Assembly: GCA_019925095.2 (NCBI GenBank)
Contig: CM034406.1
Location: 13,302,388 to 13,366,387 of the forward strand
Reading direction: 5' to 3'
DNA length: 64,000 bases
From: Dendrolimus kikuchii
Taxonomy: Eukaryota; Arthropoda; Insecta; Lepidoptera; Lasiocampidae
Shown piece by piece: positions 63,276 to 64,000 of the stretch; the first letter of the stretch is position 1; each line of letters begins with the position of its first letter. The position numbers and the translations under genes are program-made. The notes below the pieces were generated by a model. The model saw nothing but the letters and a program-made list of their open reading frames with translations. It made no database searches and was not told the DNA's origin.

Positions 63276-63509
63276 AAAAAAACCAACACCTATTCCACTT
63301 TCTGGGATAATCTTTACATAAATCTATTCCAAAATCTATCCCATTAACCGAAATGAAAAATATTCCATGTCCACCCTCGGTATTAAAATTACATATATAC
63401 CGAATCTCAGGCAAATCGGTCAAATAGCTTTTCCGTAAAAACATAACAAACAGAGAGACAAAAATATTTTTATCCCGGAAACTATCCCATATTTCGGGAT
63501 TACAATTCC

Positions 63510-64000
63510 AAATTCAAATTAGAAAATGTGTGATTTTCATTTTTTTTTTCTTATTGTTAAAATGAGTGAATCTAATGAAGACATTCGATTCATTTTAAAA
63601 TTTTACTATAAAAAAGGTAAAAATGCAACACAAGCCGCGAAAAAAAATTTGTGATGTTTATGGACCTAATGCAGCATCTGTGAGAGTAGCGCAAATTAGG
63701 TTTAAGCGTTTTCAATCCGGAAATTTTGATATCAAAGATGCACGTCGCTCTGGTCGCCCTGTTACGGACAAAATTGATGCCATTTTTGAAAAAGTGGCGC
63801 AAGATCGGCATATTAATAGTTACGATGTAGCTGGAGAACTGGGAATTGACCACCAAACCGGCTTTGTCGCATTTGAAAAAAGCTGGTTACACAAAAAAGC
63901 TCGGTATTTGGGTGCCTCATGAGCTCACTGAAAGAAACCTAATGAACCGTGTACTCATTTGTGATTCTTTATTACGACGTAATAAAACCGAGCCATTTTT
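63510..64000 (+). mobile_element. mariner element, 5' part, cut by window end
   Basis: Same family as 609-1770, opposite strand. Transposase reading begins at ATG 63562 ('MSESNEDIRFILKFYYKKG'), with an extra base in the A run near 63645 and a second frameshift near 63865. The catalytic half is outside the window. Confidence 0.82.

Noticed and set aside
62960..63289. 109 aa Phe/Leu-rich protein with membrane character
   Set aside because: It is the antisense reading of a 9-bp minisatellite.

Overview
The window looks like nuclear DNA of a lepidopteran, probably a butterfly. It is AT-rich, its genes are short exons split by long introns, and it is saturated with transposable elements typical of moths and butterflies: mariner, BEL/Pao, CR1-like, jockey-like, RTE-like and R4/Dong-like LINEs, tRNA-derived SINEs, Helitron-like elements and MITEs. 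The organism call is inference from repeat content and gene family, not from a species-specific sequence.

The only host genes I can support are two tandem, same-strand paralogues of the gastrulation-defective (gd)-type serine protease family, a secreted GD_N domain followed by an S1 domain. Gene 1 enters the window already in progress; its last four coding exons are 5104-5274, 7371-7489, 11045-11192 and 12488-12699. Gene 2 starts at 35696 with a signal peptide and has seven coding exons in view up to 62314; its last exon lies beyond the window. Exon lengths and intron phases match between the copies. Both have lost catalytic residues: His57 is Ser in both, gene 1 has Trp in place of Ser195, and gene 2 has Asn in place of Asp102. 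They are therefore predicted secreted serine protease homologues (pseudoproteases), not active enzymes.

Layout: 1-12746, gene 1 with a mariner, a degenerate LTR element, a truncated LINE and small retroposons in its introns. 12747-35640, intergenic and mostly transposons: an ~800-bp TIR element, a broken BEL/Pao element (15.8-20.9 kb), an unexplained AT-rich stretch (20.9-23.9 kb), a nearly complete CR1-like LINE (23.9-28.5 kb), an array of ~615-bp units set in (TAA)n (29.4-31.1 kb), a LINE 3' end, and a second CR1-like LINE whose truncated 5' end lies about 50 bp upstream of the gene 2 start codon. 35696-62314, gene 2, with introns swollen by a ~540-bp palindromic element, a DD37D-type transposase relic, a jockey-like LINE, four RTE-like LINE pieces and a deep nest in intron 5. 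62315-64000, gene 2 intron 7 with a Helitron-like element, a 9-bp minisatellite and the start of another mariner.

Because the introns of the two genes are themselves paralogous, each copy acts as an empty-site control for the other. This gives exact target-site duplications for several insertions: a solo LTR, a hairpin repeat and a composite retroposon. It also orders events: one mariner, one Rep-A repeat and a Helitron-like repeat predate the gene duplication. The intron 5 nest can be read layer by layer: a mariner is split by (TAA)n-seated elements, one of which (R4/Dong-like) is split by a 3.75-kb insertion that itself carries an RTE-like LINE and a hairpin repeat.
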